Source: Pseudomonadota bacterium
GTDB lineage: Bacteria; Pseudomonadota; Gammaproteobacteria; Burkholderiales; Burkholderiaceae_B
NCBI GenBank assembly: GCA_023425645.1
Contig: JAFACG010000043.1
Location: 1-64,000, forward strand
Direction of reading: 5' to 3'
Length of the DNA: 64,000 nucleotides
The position numbers were made by a program, and so were the translations under genes. The first letter of the stretch is position 1. Every line of letters starts with the position of its first letter. The notes beneath the pieces are model-generated. The model was not told where the DNA came from. It did not search any database and saw only the letters and a program-made list of their open reading frames with translations. Positions 16,717-26,508 of this stretch are shown piece by piece.

Positions 16717-17148
16717 ATGAGCTATCCCGCCCCCTCCCGTCGTTTCGGTCAGCAATCGGCCAAGGCCTATGCCCAGGTGGGCCTGGAGACCCAGGTCCTC
16801 AGCGCCAGCCCGGAACACTTGATCACCCTGCTTTTCAACGGTGCCCGCGCGGCAATCATGCAAGCGCGGCTGCACATGGAAAACGGCAATATCGCAGGAC
16901 GGGGGCAGGCCATCTCCAAGGCCTTGGATATCGTGGACTCCGGCCTCAAGATGGCCGTGGACCAGGAAAAAGGCGGCGAACTGGCGCGCAATCTGGTCGC
17001 AACTTATGACATCATCCTTCATAACCTGATGCTGGCCAATCTACGCAACGACCAGGACAAGCTGACTCTGGCCGAACGCATGTTGGTGGATATCGCCGAC
17101 GCCTGGACCTCCAGCGTCGACGCTCAACGCACCCAGGCCCCGGCCTGA
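16717..17148 (+). CDS. fliS: Flagellin export chaperone
   Basis: 143 residues, all-helical, with the family core KAYAQVGLETQVLSASPEHL and LITLLFNGARAAIMQARLHM. FliS wraps the C-terminal D0 segment of FliC and stops it polymerising in the cytoplasm before export through FlhA. Position directly after fliD is standard. The ribosome-binding site is weak, so translation may be coupled to fliD. Confidence 0.94.
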   Translation: MSYPAPSRRFGQQSAKAYAQVGLETQVLSASPEHLITLLFNGARAAIMQARLHMENGNIAGRGQAISKALDIVDSGLKMAVDQEKGGELARNLVATYDIILHNLMLANLRNDQDKLTLAERMLVDIADAWTSSVDAQRTQAPA

Positions 17149-17220
17149 GCCTGGGGCCGGCAGAACGGCAGCACCTCTGCACCCTCAATCTCTTTTGCGC
17201 CCCAAGCGCCTGGTACGAAC

Positions 17221-17556
17221 ATGAGCGATACCCCAAGCCTGATCGTCGATCAATACGAAACCATCGCCGGCATTACCCGCCACATGCTGGAACTCGCCCG
17301 TACGGCGCGCTGGGACGATGTGCTCGAGCAGTCCGAACACTATCGGCAAGCCGTCGAGCAGCTCAAGAACATGGAAGATTTGTCTGCCACCGACAAGCAG
17401 GCGCGGCGCCAATTGCTGACCCAGATCCTGGAAGACGATGCCGAGATCCGCCACCTGGCCATGCCTGAACTCGCCCGTCTGGGCGCGCTGCTGGGCAATA
17501 TGAAACGCCAACAGACCGTCCTGCAGGCCTACTACAGCCCCGGCGTCCATTCATGA
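17221..17556 (+). CDS. fliT: FliT-like export chaperone
   Basis: 111 residues, helical, with the FliT pattern of a conserved N-terminal helix (YETIAGITRHMLELARTARW) and a pair of later helices. FliT holds FliD for export and, in enterobacteria, inhibits FlhDC. Sequence conservation in this family is low, so the call leans on size and on its position after fliS. It overlaps the next gene by ATGA. Confidence 0.82.
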   Translation: MSDTPSLIVDQYETIAGITRHMLELARTARWDDVLEQSEHYRQAVEQLKNMEDLSATDKQARRQLLTQILEDDAEIRHLAMPELARLGALLGNMKRQQTVLQAYYSPGVHS

Positions 17557-18785
17557 GCATAGGCGGCCCATCCCCTCTGGGGACGCTGCTGATCCAGCGG
17601 CTGGACGCCGTGCTGGGAATAGGCACCTCCCAGCAAAGCAATATCGCCAGCGGCGCCCGTCCGGACGCCGTCAGCCAGACCCCGGGCAGCACGCGCGCGG
17701 AGCGCCCGGAAAACACCACGGGCCGCGACCCGCGCCAAAGCGTCGATCACGTACGGGCCGAATCGCAGCGCCAGGCATCGACGCCTCTGCGCACTCAAAG
17801 CGGGCGCGTGCCGGTCGATCCCAAGCTGCTGGACAGCGGGACCAATACCTCCAGCACGCCTTCGGCTCCCACCACGCTGGGGCGCACCGCCCAGTTCATC
17901 CTGGCTCTGCTGGAGCGCTTCCCCGACCGTGCTCCCGCCGTCCAGGGGCGACAGGCCCTGCTGCCCGCCGACCCCGATCCGCAAACGTCTTCTCCGCAAC
18001 GTCCGGCCACGGACACGGCCGGCAACGCTCGCGCCGACCAGGCTCCGGCCCAAACCGGCGGCTCCCTCGTGCAGACGCTGGCGCAGCAACGCCTGCCCCT
18101 GCCCGCGACCGGCGGACCAGCGCCGGGCGCAGCGGGCCCCGGCGCACCGGCCGCGCAGGCTTCCACGGCCCAGGCCGGCGACGCAGGCCCGGCAGCCGCG
18201 CTGGCGCGCCACTTCGCGCAGGCCCTGCCCCAGGCGCTGCAACACAGCGGCCTGTTCTATGAATCCCATCTGTCCGACCTGCATTTCGGACAACGCAGCG
18301 CAGCCGAACTGCAGCAGGAACCCCAGAACCTTGCCCCGCGTCCGGCCGCCGACCCGGCCTCCCCCGCGCCGTCCGCAGGCCCTTCCGGCCACGCCGCCCA
18401 GCAGGCCGATCAGTCGCAGGCCCTGCTGGTGCGCCAGCAATTGGACGTGCTGGCCAACCAGGCCATACAGTGGCAAGGGCAGGCCTGGCCGCAGGCCGAC
18501 ATGGACTGGACCATCCAGCGCCACGAGGCCGGACCGGACGAAGAACCCGAACACTGGTCCAGCACCCTGCACCTGGACCTGCCCACCCTGGGTCCGGTCA
18601 CGCTGCGGCTCAATCTGCTGGACCAGCAACTGCTGGTCAACATCCAGGCGCAGCAATCCGCTTCCTATCTGGACGAACACAGCCTGGCGCTGCGCGAGCG
18701 GCTGCACGAACAAGGCCTGCACCTGAGCCAGTTACACATCGAGGCCGAGACGCCTGAACCGGACGAGCCCCGCCATGTCGACTGA
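17553..18785 (+). CDS. Second FliK-like (Flg_hook domain) protein
   Basis: 410 residues. Most of the protein is a Pro/Ala/Gln-rich, presumably disordered stretch. The last 110 or so residues resemble the Flg_hook domain (LDLPTLGPVTLRLNLLDQQL, then LALRERLHEQGLHLSQLHIE). A true fliK lies at 25052-26332, so this is a paralogue. It overlaps fliT by 4 bases and fhlB by 11, which ties it to a small FlhB-like partner. That mirrors the FliK-FlhB length switch and suggests an accessory role in export-substrate control. Function is inferred. Confidence 0.75.
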   Translation: MSIGGPSPLGTLLIQRLDAVLGIGTSQQSNIASGARPDAVSQTPGSTRAERPENTTGRDPRQSVDHVRAESQRQASTPLRTQSGRVPVDPKLLDSGTNTSSTPSAPTTLGRTAQFILALLERFPDRAPAVQGRQALLPADPDPQTSSPQRPATDTAGNARADQAPAQTGGSLVQTLAQQRLPLPATGGPAPGAAGPGAPAAQASTAQAGDAGPAAALARHFAQALPQALQHSGLFYESHLSDLHFGQRSAAELQQEPQNLAPRPAADPASPAPSAGPSGHAAQQADQSQALLVRQQLDVLANQAIQWQGQAWPQADMDWTIQRHEAGPDEEPEHWSSTLHLDLPTLGPVTLRLNLLDQQLLVNIQAQQSASYLDEHSLALRERLHEQGLHLSQLHIEAETPEPDEPRHVD

Positions 18786-19095
18786 CGCCTCCTCCAACCG
18801 CCAGCAGGCCGTCGCGCTGCGCTACGATCCCCAGGACGGCGCGCCGCGGGTCGTCGCCAAAGGCTACGGCACCCTGGCCGAGAACATCCTGCGCACCGCG
18901 CGCGAACACGGCCTGTACGTCCACGAGTCCCCCGAGCTGGTGGGCCTGCTCATGCAGGTCGACCTGGACCGCCATGTGCCGCCCCAGCTGTACCAGGCCG
19001 TCGCCGAACTGCTGGCCTGGCTGTACGCACTGGAGCAAGGCCATCCCAAGGCCGCCTCGGCCTTGCAGGCGCTGAAAGAAAACGGCCAACCCTGA
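18775..19095 (+). CDS. fhlB: FhlB: stand-alone FlhB C-terminal-domain homologue
   Basis: 106 residues matching only the cytoplasmic autocleavage domain of FlhB/YscU ([20 protein letters not shown], then [20 protein letters not shown]). It has no membrane segments, and the NPTH cleavage motif seen in the full FlhB at 269-272 is absent at the N-terminus. In FlhB the self-cleaved C-terminal fragment signals the switch from hook to filament export; free FhlB proteins can partly substitute for it. It overlaps the upstream fliK-like gene. It is not a decayed flhB, since the frame is clean and the family is known as an independent gene. Confidence 0.85.
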   Translation: MSTDASSNRQQAVALRYDPQDGAPRVVAKGYGTLAENILRTAREHGLYVHESPELVGLLMQVDLDRHVPPQLYQAVAELLAWLYALEQGHPKAASALQALKENGQP

Positions 19096-19237
19096 CCCTG
19101 CCGTTCATAAGGGAAGAAAAGCCCCTGTTTTTGGCGATAGATACCCTGCTTACCATCGAGCTCAAAACGTTACATTAAGCAAGGCAAGCTGCCCGCACCT
19201 GCGTGCGCAGCCCATCGTGACTTTGTGGCAAGCGAAT

Positions 19238-19573
19238 ATGTCGATTTCCAATCTCTCCAGCATTGAAAACGTTCTGGCCCAGATGCGCGCTGTGGCCCAG
19301 GCCGCCGGCGCTCCCGCCTCGGCCTCTTCGCCGGCGGTCGCCTCCGCGACAGGCGGCTTCGCCGCCGAACTGGCCCGCTCCCTCAACCGGGTGTCGCAGG
19401 CTCAGAACGCCGCCCATGCGCAGGCGCAGGCCTTCGAACTGGGCGAACCGGGCGTCTCCCTGAACGACGTCATGATAGACCTGCAGAAAGCCAGCATCGC
19501 CTTCCAGGCCACTGTCCAGGTGCGCAACCGGCTGGTCGCCGCCTACCAGGAAATCGCCAGCATGCCTGTCTAA
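19238..19573 (+). CDS. fliE: Flagellar hook-basal body protein FliE
   Basis: 111 residues from ATG 19238 ([20 protein letters not shown]); a GTG in frame at 19217 is less likely. The conserved C-terminus [20 protein letters not shown] and [12 protein letters not shown] is complete. FliE links the MS ring to the rod and is the first rod component exported. It begins the fliE-fliR series. The 142 bases upstream (19096-19237) would hold a class II promoter; no FlhDC site could be assigned. Confidence 0.95.
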   Translation: MSISNLSSIENVLAQMRAVAQAAGAPASASSPAVASATGGFAAELARSLNRVSQAQNAAHAQAQAFELGEPGVSLNDVMIDLQKASIAFQATVQVRNRLVAAYQEIASMPV

Positions 19574-19689
19574 GGCTGCCATCCCACCCGCGGCATACGC
19601 CCTTTCTCCCACCGCCTGCCTGAGCCCGCCCTGATTTGAACTCCCCTGATTCCATGCAGAACCCCGCATCTGCCTCACCGAGGTCACCC

Positions 19690-21405
19690 ATGAGTCAGAC
19701 AGCAGAAATGCTGAGCAGAATTCCTGGCTACAATGCAATCCGTTCGCTGCCCAAGGTCGCGCTGATCGGCTTGGGCGCCGCCCTGGTCGCCCTGGTCGCC
19801 GGGCTCCTGATGTGGAGCCGCAGCCCCGACTACCAGGTCCTGTTCTCCAATCTGGACGACCGCGACGGCGGCGCCATCGTATCCGCCCTGGGCCAGATGA
19901 ACGTGCCCTACCAGTTCAATGGCACTGGAACGGCCATCCTGGTCCCCAAGGAACGCGTGCACGAAGCCCGCATGCAGCTGGCTGCGCAAGGCCTGCCGCG
20001 CAGCGGCAACGCCGGCTTCGAACTGCTGGACCAGAGCCGCTTCGGCGCCAGCCAGTTCAATGAACAAGTCACCTACCAGCGCGCGCTGGAGGGCGAACTG
20101 GCCAATTCCATCAAGGCCGTGCATTCCGTCCAGGAAGCCCGCGTGCATCTGGCCATGCCGCGCGAAACCCTGTTCGTGCGCGACCGCCAGTCGCCCACCG
20201 CTTCCGTGGTGGTGTCGCTCTATCCCGGGCGCAGCCTGACCGAAGGCCAGGTTTCGGCCATCACCTGGCTGGTCTCCTCCAGCGTCCCCAACCTGGCCGC
20301 GGACAAAGTCTCCATCATCGACCAGAACGGCCGCCTGCTGACTGCGCCGTCCGGCGAGTCGGGCGCCGACAGCCTGCAGCGCAACTTCGTCAACGACATC
20401 GAGTACCGCGCCGTACAACGCATCCTGACGCTGCTCAATCCCCTGGTGGGCGCCGGCAATGTGCGCGCCCAGGTCACGGCCGAAGTGGACTTCTCGCGCC
20501 GCGAACAGACATCCGAGGTCTACAAGCCCAACCAGGCGCCGGGCCAGGCCGCCGTGCGCAGCCAGCAGACCAGCTCCACGCTGCAGCGCAACCCGCAGCA
20601 GGCGCAAGGCGTGCCCGGCGCGCTCAGCAACCAGCCGCCGGCCAATGCCACCGCCGACATCGTCAATCCTCCCCAAGGCCAGGAAGGCCAGGCCCAGAAC
20701 GCGCAAGGCGCACAGAACGCCCAGACGGCGGGCAACGCGACCAATGCCGGCGCCAACGATCCCTCCCTGGGCTCGCTCGCCGAGCAGGCGCGCCTGCTGC
20801 AAAGCGCCGGCAACGCCCGCAACGACGCCACGATCAATTACGAAGTGGACCGCACCATCAGCCACGTCAAGGGGCCGATGGGCCAGCTCAGCCGCCTGTC
20901 CGTGGCCGTGGTGGTCAACTATCGCAACAAGGACAACGAAAGCCAGCCCCTGGAACAGGACGAACTGGAAAAGATCCGCGACCTGGTCAAGCAGGCGGTG
21001 GGCTACTCCGCCGACCGGGGCGACACCCTGAGCGTGGTCAACGGCCTGTTCAACGAACAAGGCGAAACCGACCCACCCTTCTGGAAGAATCCGGAGTACC
21101 GCGAGCTCGCCATGGACATGATCAAATACCTGGTCTTCGCCTTCATCCTCTTCATGGCCTGGCGCATCGTCGTCAATCCCATCATCCAGGGCTTGATCCA
21201 GGCCAAGGCCAACGCGGACGCCCGCGTCGAGCGCCAGAAGGAAGACAAGGCGCGCGAACAGGCCGCCGAACAGCGCGCCGCCGAGATGAACCGCTACGAA
21301 GACAATCTGAACACGGCGCGCGCCATGGCCCACAGCGATCCACGCGCGGTCGCCATGGTGCTGCGCTCCTGGTTGACCAAAGAAGACAAAAATGAAAACG
21401 GCTAA
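19690..21405 (+). CDS. fliF: MS-ring protein
   Basis: 571 residues from ATG 19690 (MSQTAEMLSRIPGYNAIRSL), preceded by GAGGT; in-frame TTG 19636 and ATG 19654 are less likely. Transmembrane segments lie near residues 25-45 and 470-490. The periplasmic ring-building motifs include YQVLFSNLDDRDGGAIVSAL and the YscJ-like EARVHLAMPRETLF. A disordered Gln/Asn/Ala-rich linker precedes the second half. The C-terminal tail that binds FliG is present and its end overlaps fliG by 14 bases. Confidence 0.96.
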   Translation: MSQTAEMLSRIPGYNAIRSLPKVALIGLGAALVALVAGLLMWSRSPDYQVLFSNLDDRDGGAIVSALGQMNVPYQFNGTGTAILVPKERVHEARMQLAAQGLPRSGNAGFELLDQSRFGASQFNEQVTYQRALEGELANSIKAVHSVQEARVHLAMPRETLFVRDRQSPTASVVVSLYPGRSLTEGQVSAITWLVSSSVPNLAADKVSIIDQNGRLLTAPSGESGADSLQRNFVNDIEYRAVQRILTLLNPLVGAGNVRAQVTAEVDFSRREQTSEVYKPNQAPGQAAVRSQQTSSTLQRNPQQAQGVPGALSNQPPANATADIVNPPQGQEGQAQNAQGAQNAQTAGNATNAGANDPSLGSLAEQARLLQSAGNARNDATINYEVDRTISHVKGPMGQLSRLSVAVVVNYRNKDNESQPLEQDELEKIRDLVKQAVGYSADRGDTLSVVNGLFNEQGETDPPFWKNPEYRELAMDMIKYLVFAFILFMAWRIVVNPIIQGLIQAKANADARVERQKEDKAREQAAEQRAAEMNRYEDNLNTARAMAHSDPRAVAMVLRSWLTKEDKNENG

Positions 21406-22402
21406 AGCAGACAACTCTGTTGAACGCAGCGCCATCCTGATGATGTCGCTGGGAGAAGACGCGGCGGCCGAGGTATTCCGCTACCTCTCGCCGCGCGAGG
21501 TGCAGCAGCTCAGCTCGGCCATGGCTTCGCTCAAGCAGCTCACGCGCGCCGACATGGACGAGGCCCTGGAGAGCTTCCGCCAGGAAGCCGACCAGTTCAT
21601 GGCCGTCACCCTGGACTCCAACGCCTACATACGCTCGGTGCTGACCAAGGCCCTGGGCTCGGACCGCGCCGCGGGCCTCATCGAAGACATCCTGGAAGTG
21701 GGCGAAGGCGCCAGCAGCGGCATCGACGCGCTGAACTGGCTGGACGCCTCCAGCGTGGCCGAATTGATCGCCGACGAGCATCCCCAGATCATCGCCACCA
21801 TCCTGGTGCACCTGGAGCGCGACCGCGCCGCCGACATCCTGGGCCACCTCACGGAACGCCTGCGCGACGACGTGGTGCTGCGCATCGCCACCTTCGGCGG
21901 CGTGCAGCCGGCCGCCCTGCACGAGCTGACCGAGGTCCTCAACTCCATGCTGTCGGGCCAGGGCGCCAAGCGCAGCAAGATGGGCGGCCCGCGCACCGCC
22001 GCCGAGATGCTGAACTACATGAACGCCAGCACCGAGGAGGCCGTGCTGACCAGCCTGCGCAGCATGGATGCGGACCTGACCCAGCGCATCGTGGACGAGA
22101 TGTTCGTCTTCGAAAACCTGGCCGACATCGAGGACACCGCCATCCAGCTGCTGCTCAAGGAAATCGAGACCTCGGCGCTGACCATCGCCCTGAAGGGCGC
22201 GCCCGAAGAACTGCGCGACAAGTTCTTCCGCAACATGTCCAACCGCGCCGCCGAGATGTTGCGCGAAGACATCGAAGCGCAGGGCCCGATCCGCATGTCC
22301 AAGGTCGAGCAGGAACAGAAAGCCATCGTGCAGGTGGCCCGCCGGCTGGCCGAAAACGGCCAGATCACGCTGGGCGGCATGAGCGGGGACGAATATGTCT
22401 AA
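21392..22402 (+). CDS. fliG: Motor switch protein FliG
   Basis: 336 residues, full length. The N-terminal FliF-binding domain (SAILMMSLGEDAAAEVFRYL), the middle EHPQIIATILVHLERDRAAD segment and the C-terminal torque domain (FVFENLADIEDTAIQLLLKE) are all intact. It converts MotA movement into rotation and sits at the top of the C ring. It overlaps fliF upstream and fliH downstream (8 bases). Confidence 0.97.
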   Translation: MKTAKADNSVERSAILMMSLGEDAAAEVFRYLSPREVQQLSSAMASLKQLTRADMDEALESFRQEADQFMAVTLDSNAYIRSVLTKALGSDRAAGLIEDILEVGEGASSGIDALNWLDASSVAELIADEHPQIIATILVHLERDRAADILGHLTERLRDDVVLRIATFGGVQPAALHELTEVLNSMLSGQGAKRSKMGGPRTAAEMLNYMNASTEEAVLTSLRSMDADLTQRIVDEMFVFENLADIEDTAIQLLLKEIETSALTIALKGAPEELRDKFFRNMSNRAAEMLREDIEAQGPIRMSKVEQEQKAIVQVARRLAENGQITLGGMSGDEYV

Positions 22403-23129
22403 AAAGGCATCTGCCTATGCCGAGCTTCAGGAAAGCTGGAGCCGCTGGCAGATGCAGGGGCTGGACGAACCCGAGGAGCCGGCCGTCCCGCCGGAGCCCG
22501 AGTTCGTTCCGCCCACTGACGAAGAACTGCAGCGGCAGCTGGAGGACCAGCGGGCGCAGGCCCAGGAACGGGGCCATCAGGAAGGCTATCAGGCCGGCTA
22601 TGAGCAAGGCCGCGCCGCCGGCGAGGCCGCCGGACGGGAAAGCGGCCACGCTGAAGGCTATGAAGCCGGCGTAGCGGCCGGCATGGCCAAGGCCCAGGAA
22701 CAGATCGAGCAGCACGCCCAGGCCTTCATGGCCCTGAATCGCGCATGCAGCCAATCCATAGAGACGCTGGACCAGGAGATCGGCCAGGCGCTGATCAGCC
22801 TGGCCACGCGCATTGCCGAACACGTGCTGCGCAGCACCCTGGATGCCCAGCCCGAACGCATCCGGGATCTGGTGGCCGACGTACTGCGCGCCGACCCTGG
22901 CGACACGAGCCTGCTGGTGCTGTCCCTGCATCCGGAAGATGTGGCCCTGGTGCGCGAGTACCTGAGCAGCGAAGCCGAATTGCGTCCCTGGCGCCTGCAG
23001 GCGGACGCCAAGCTGCAACGCGGCGACTGCATCGTGCGCTCGGCCTACGGCGATATAGACGCGACACTGACGACACGCTGGCGACGCGCCCTGGCCGCCC
23101 TGGGCCTGCAACCCGACCAGGAATCCTGA
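22395..23129 (+). CDS. fliH: Flagellar ATPase regulator FliH
   Basis: 244 residues. The centre carries a short glycine-repeat helix ([20 protein letters not shown]), the GxxxG-rich rod characteristic of FliH. The C-terminal domain ([18 protein letters not shown], then [16 protein letters not shown]) binds FliI. A FliH dimer tethers FliI to FliN at the C ring. It lies between fliG and fliI as usual. Confidence 0.93.
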   Translation: MSKKASAYAELQESWSRWQMQGLDEPEEPAVPPEPEFVPPTDEELQRQLEDQRAQAQERGHQEGYQAGYEQGRAAGEAAGRESGHAEGYEAGVAAGMAKAQEQIEQHAQAFMALNRACSQSIETLDQEIGQALISLATRIAEHVLRSTLDAQPERIRDLVADVLRADPGDTSLLVLSLHPEDVALVREYLSSEAELRPWRLQADAKLQRGDCIVRSAYGDIDATLTTRWRRALAALGLQPDQES

Positions 23130-23134
23130 GCACC

Positions 23135-24586
23135 ATGCCGCATCGCGCCTATTGTCCCTATGCCGATGCCTCCGATCGCTGGCGGGCCCAGTTGCTCTCG
23201 GCCCAGCAGCGCGTGCAGGCCATCGAACCCAGTCTGCGCAGCGGCCGCGTGGTGCGCGCCACCGGGCTCGTGCTGGAAGCCACCGGGCTGCAACTGGCGG
23301 TGGGCGCCGCCTGCAGGATCGAACTGTCGGCCGCCCAGGGCATCTGGGCGGAAGCCGAGGTGGTGGGCTTCCAGGGAAATTCGCTGTACCTGATGCCGCT
23401 CAGCGATATCTCCGGCCTGCCTCCGGGAGCGCGCGTGGTTCCCGTGGAGCCGGACGTGCAGCCGCCCGTTCCCCTGCCCTGCTCCGACCAGCCCGACAGC
23501 CTGCCCGCGCAGGCCCGCTCGCGCCACGTGCCCGTCGGCATGGGCCTGCTGGGCCGGGTCGTGGATGGCAACGGACGCCCTCTGGACGGCCTGGGTCCGG
23601 TCGAGGCCGAAGCCTCGGTATCGCTGAACCACACGCCGCCCAATCCCTTGAACCGCAGCCCCATCGACACGGTGCTGGACGTGGGCGTGCGCGCCATCAA
23701 CGGCCTGCTGACCGTCGGGCGCGGACAACGCATGGGCCTGTTCGCCGGCTCGGGGGTGGGCAAGAGCGTGCTGCTGGGCATGATGGCGCGCTACACCCAG
23801 GCCGACATCATCGTCGTGGGCCTGATCGGCGAACGGGGCCGCGAAGTCAAGGAATTCATCGAGCACAACCTGGGACAGGACGGACTGCAGCGCTCCGTCG
23901 TGGTGGCGGCTCCGGCGGACGTCTCGCCGCTGCTGCGCCTGCAGGGCGCCGTCTACGCGACCCGCCTGGCCGAGTTCTTCCGCGACCAGGGCAAGAACGT
24001 GCTCCTGATCATGGATTCGCTGACCCGCTACGCCATGGCGCAGCGCGAGATCGCCCTGGCCATCGGCGAACCCCCTGCAACCAAGGGATACCCGCCCTCG
24101 GTGTTCGCCAAGCTGCCGGCGCTGGTCGAGCGCGCCGGCAACGGCGAACCCGACGCGCAGGGCCGCAGCGGTTCCATCACGGCCTTCTATACCGTGCTGA
24201 CCGAAGGCGACGACCAGCAGGACCCCATTGCCGACTCCGCCCGCGCCATCCTGGACGGACACATCGTACTGTCGCGCAGCCTGGCCGAGACCGGCCACTA
24301 TCCGGCCATCGACATCGAGGCATCCATCTCCCGCGTGATGTCGGCCATCGTCCAGCCTGAGCAATACAGCCAGGTGCACCGCTTCAAGGGACTGCTCTCC
24401 AGCTACCAGCGCAACCGCGACCTGATCGCCGTGGGAGCCTACACCCGGGGCAATGATCCGCGCATCGACGAAGCCATCGAACGCTACCCCTGGCTGGAGG
24501 CCTACCTCAAGCAGGGCATGCAGCAGCGTGTGGATGTGGCGCGCGCCTTTGACGAACTGAATGCCGTACTGAACCACGGACAATGA
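23135..24586 (+). CDS. fliI: Flagellum-specific ATPase
   Basis: 483 residues from ATG 23135 ([16 protein letters not shown]); the open frame extends further upstream inside fliH, but this ATG follows the fliH stop by 5 bases. Walker A is GSGVGKS at 205-211. Walker B is [20 protein letters not shown]. The family signature [19 protein letters not shown] is complete. FliI is the hexameric, F1-beta-like ATPase that unloads cargo for export. It overlaps fliJ by 4 bases. Confidence 0.96.
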   Translation: MPHRAYCPYADASDRWRAQLLSAQQRVQAIEPSLRSGRVVRATGLVLEATGLQLAVGAACRIELSAAQGIWAEAEVVGFQGNSLYLMPLSDISGLPPGARVVPVEPDVQPPVPLPCSDQPDSLPAQARSRHVPVGMGLLGRVVDGNGRPLDGLGPVEAEASVSLNHTPPNPLNRSPIDTVLDVGVRAINGLLTVGRGQRMGLFAGSGVGKSVLLGMMARYTQADIIVVGLIGERGREVKEFIEHNLGQDGLQRSVVVAAPADVSPLLRLQGAVYATRLAEFFRDQGKNVLLIMDSLTRYAMAQREIALAIGEPPATKGYPPSVFAKLPALVERAGNGEPDAQGRSGSITAFYTVLTEGDDQQDPIADSARAILDGHIVLSRSLAETGHYPAIDIEASISRVMSAIVQPEQYSQVHRFKGLLSSYQRNRDLIAVGAYTRGNDPRIDEAIERYPWLEAYLKQGMQQRVDVARAFDELNAVLNHGQ

Positions 24587-25038
24587 CCATGAAAGCCAAT
24601 GCCTCCCTGCATACGCTGGTCGACCTGACCCAAGGCCAGGTCGATGAGGCCGGCCGCCAGCTCCAGGAGCTGACCGGCCAGCGCGATGCGGCCAACAGCC
24701 AGCTGGACATGCTGCAAGGTTACCGGCAGGACTACGCCCAGCGCCTGCTGGACGCCGGCCGGACCGGACTGTCCATGGCGAACTACCACAATTTCCGCCG
24801 CTTTATCGCCACATTGGACGAGGCGATTTCCCAGCAAAATAAGATCATCCTGACGCTGGAAGACAAGATCGAGCAAGGACGCCAGGAGTGGCATGCGCGC
24901 CAGCGGCGCCTGAACGCCTACGAAACCCTGATCGACCGTCGCCAGCAGGAACAGCAACGCAAACAACTCCGGATGGAGCAGCGCGCCAGCGACGAGATCG
25001 CCGCGCGCCTGTTCCTCCGCAGCCAGTCAGCCTATTGA
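24583..25038 (+). CDS. fliJ: Flagellar export protein FliJ
   Basis: 151 residues (149 if the second ATG at 24589 is used). It is almost entirely charged coiled coil ([20 protein letters not shown] and [20 protein letters not shown]), the form of FliJ, which acts as the central stalk of the FliI ring and contacts FlhA. Identification rests on length, coiled-coil character and position between fliI and fliK. Confidence 0.9.
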   Translation: MTMKANASLHTLVDLTQGQVDEAGRQLQELTGQRDAANSQLDMLQGYRQDYAQRLLDAGRTGLSMANYHNFRRFIATLDEAISQQNKIILTLEDKIEQGRQEWHARQRRLNAYETLIDRRQQEQQRKQLRMEQRASDEIAARLFLRSQSAY

Positions 25039-25051
25039 ACAAGCGCCGCAC

Positions 25052-26332
25052 ATGACCTCGCCCACCCTCCTGGTTATCCCTTCGGCCGGCCCCGCCGGCA
25101 AGGACGCCGCCGTCAACACCGGCGCTGCCGCGCAACCGGGCGACGGCGCCTTCGCCGCGCACCTGCAGGCGCAACAGCAGCAAGTCCAGGGCGGCGCGCG
25201 CCCGACGAACGGCGATATTCCCGCCGACGCACAGGCGGCCGAGACCGATGCCGCCCTGCCCCTTCTGATGACAGACCAGGACCCGACCGCCCTGCTGCCC
25301 ACGGATGAGGCGGACGTGGACGCCGCCGATGACGCCACGCAAAGCGGCCTGCCCGCCCTGGCGCTGTCCATCCTGTCCGAAATCCAGGCCTTGCGCCAAG
25401 GCGCCGCTCGCAGCGAAATGTCCTTGCCCGCCGCCCAGGCCGAAGAACCGACGGACGTCCGCAGGCTGCCTGGCCTGCCCCTGGCCGCCGCTCTCGACGC
25501 CGACTCGGCAACTGTTTCATCCCCCGACGCGACCTCTCCAACGCCCGGCCAGGATGCCCCGCTGCGTTCAGCCCTGCCCCCTGCCGTCAATGCCGGCCTG
25601 ACGGCCGCCGTGTCAAACGCCGCGCGCAGCCAGCGCCTGGCGCCCGCCTCCGCTGTTCACTCCCAGAACGCCGCGCCGCGCGCCGGCGCCAGATCCGAGC
25701 CCGCATCGCAGGCCGTCACGGTCTTCTCCACAGCTCCGGAACCACGCGTGAACGCCGAAGCGTCTCCCGCGCCGAACGAACAGGCTGCAGCGCCACGCAT
25801 CGCAGCCCAGCCGCTGGGCGTACCCGCGGCACCGGCGCCAATACCCGCAAGCACGGCTCCTGTCGTTCAGGCAAGCATCACAACCCCGCTGCAGTCGCCC
25901 GACTGGAGCGCCGCCCTGGGTCGCCAGTTCATCGCCCTGGCCCAGCAGGCCCAAGGGCAGATCCAGAGCGCCGACATTCGCCTGGATCCTCCAGAACTGG
26001 GGCCTCTGCGCATCACGCTGCATATCCAGGACGGCGTGGCCCACGCCATGATCACCTCCCCCCATGCCCAGGTCCGACACACCATTGAACAGTCCCTGCA
26101 ACAGTTGCAGCAGCAGCTCGCCGACGGCGGGCTGACTCTGGGGCAGGCCGACGTGGGCGACCAGCACGCCTCGCATCAGCAGTTCCAGGAGCAGCTGGCG
26201 GCGCGCCATCAAGCGTCCAGCGGACCGGCATTCAGTCTGGACGGCCATGCCGAAGCCGAAGCAGCCGCTGCTCCGGCCGCCCCGCTCGCCCGCCTGCTGG
26301 ATGCCAACGCGCTGGTGGACACCTTCGCCTGA
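25052..26332 (+). CDS. fliK: Hook-length control protein FliK
   Basis: 426 residues. A long Ala/Pro-rich ruler region is followed by the Flg_hook domain (ADIRLDPPELGPLRITLHIQ, then VRHTIEQSLQQLQQQLADGG). FliK is secreted while the hook grows and its C-terminal domain contacts FlhB to switch export to filament proteins. The domain here is closer to the family consensus than in the paralogue at 17553-18785, and the place between fliJ and fliL is canonical. Confidence 0.93.
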   Translation: MTSPTLLVIPSAGPAGKDAAVNTGAAAQPGDGAFAAHLQAQQQQVQGGARPTNGDIPADAQAAETDAALPLLMTDQDPTALLPTDEADVDAADDATQSGLPALALSILSEIQALRQGAARSEMSLPAAQAEEPTDVRRLPGLPLAAALDADSATVSSPDATSPTPGQDAPLRSALPPAVNAGLTAAVSNAARSQRLAPASAVHSQNAAPRAGARSEPASQAVTVFSTAPEPRVNAEASPAPNEQAAAPRIAAQPLGVPAAPAPIPASTAPVVQASITTPLQSPDWSAALGRQFIALAQQAQGQIQSADIRLDPPELGPLRITLHIQDGVAHAMITSPHAQVRHTIEQSLQQLQQQLADGGLTLGQADVGDQHASHQQFQEQLAARHQASSGPAFSLDGHAEAEAAAAPAAPLARLLDANALVDTFA

Positions 26333-26508
26333 GCTCCAGCCCGACAGTCCCAACGGCAAAAAGCATGATCAAGCTTGAAAAGCAGCGTCTATTCGCCGCG
26401 CCCGCGGCCTTGCGCCTCGGGCACAATAACTTTGGGAAGCATGCCGGCCCAGGCCGCATGCATGCTTGCCCTACCGTATTACGCTAGTTACCCACCGCTC
26501 ACACTCAC
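26333..26508 (+). promoter_or_regulatory. fliK-fliL intergenic region with a hairpin
   Basis: 176 bases break the otherwise tight fliE-fliQ series. An inverted repeat AGCATGC (26438-26444) with GCATGCT (26460-26466), flanked by GGG and CCC, could be an attenuator or terminator, though no T tract follows. A separate promoter for fliL-fliR may lie after it. Confidence 0.4.

Noticed and set aside
18775..19095. fhlB as a truncated flhB pseudogene
   Set aside because: The frame is clean, overlaps its neighbour as in an operon, and free FlhB C-domain proteins are an established family.
19684..21435. 583-codon open frame opposite fliF, and similar long antisense frames (33540-35243, 38625-40256, 51894-53897, 60973-62583)
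   Set aside because: Each mirrors a well-supported gene, has GC-bias-driven composition (His/Gly/Arg/Gln-rich) and no family resemblance or ribosome-binding site.
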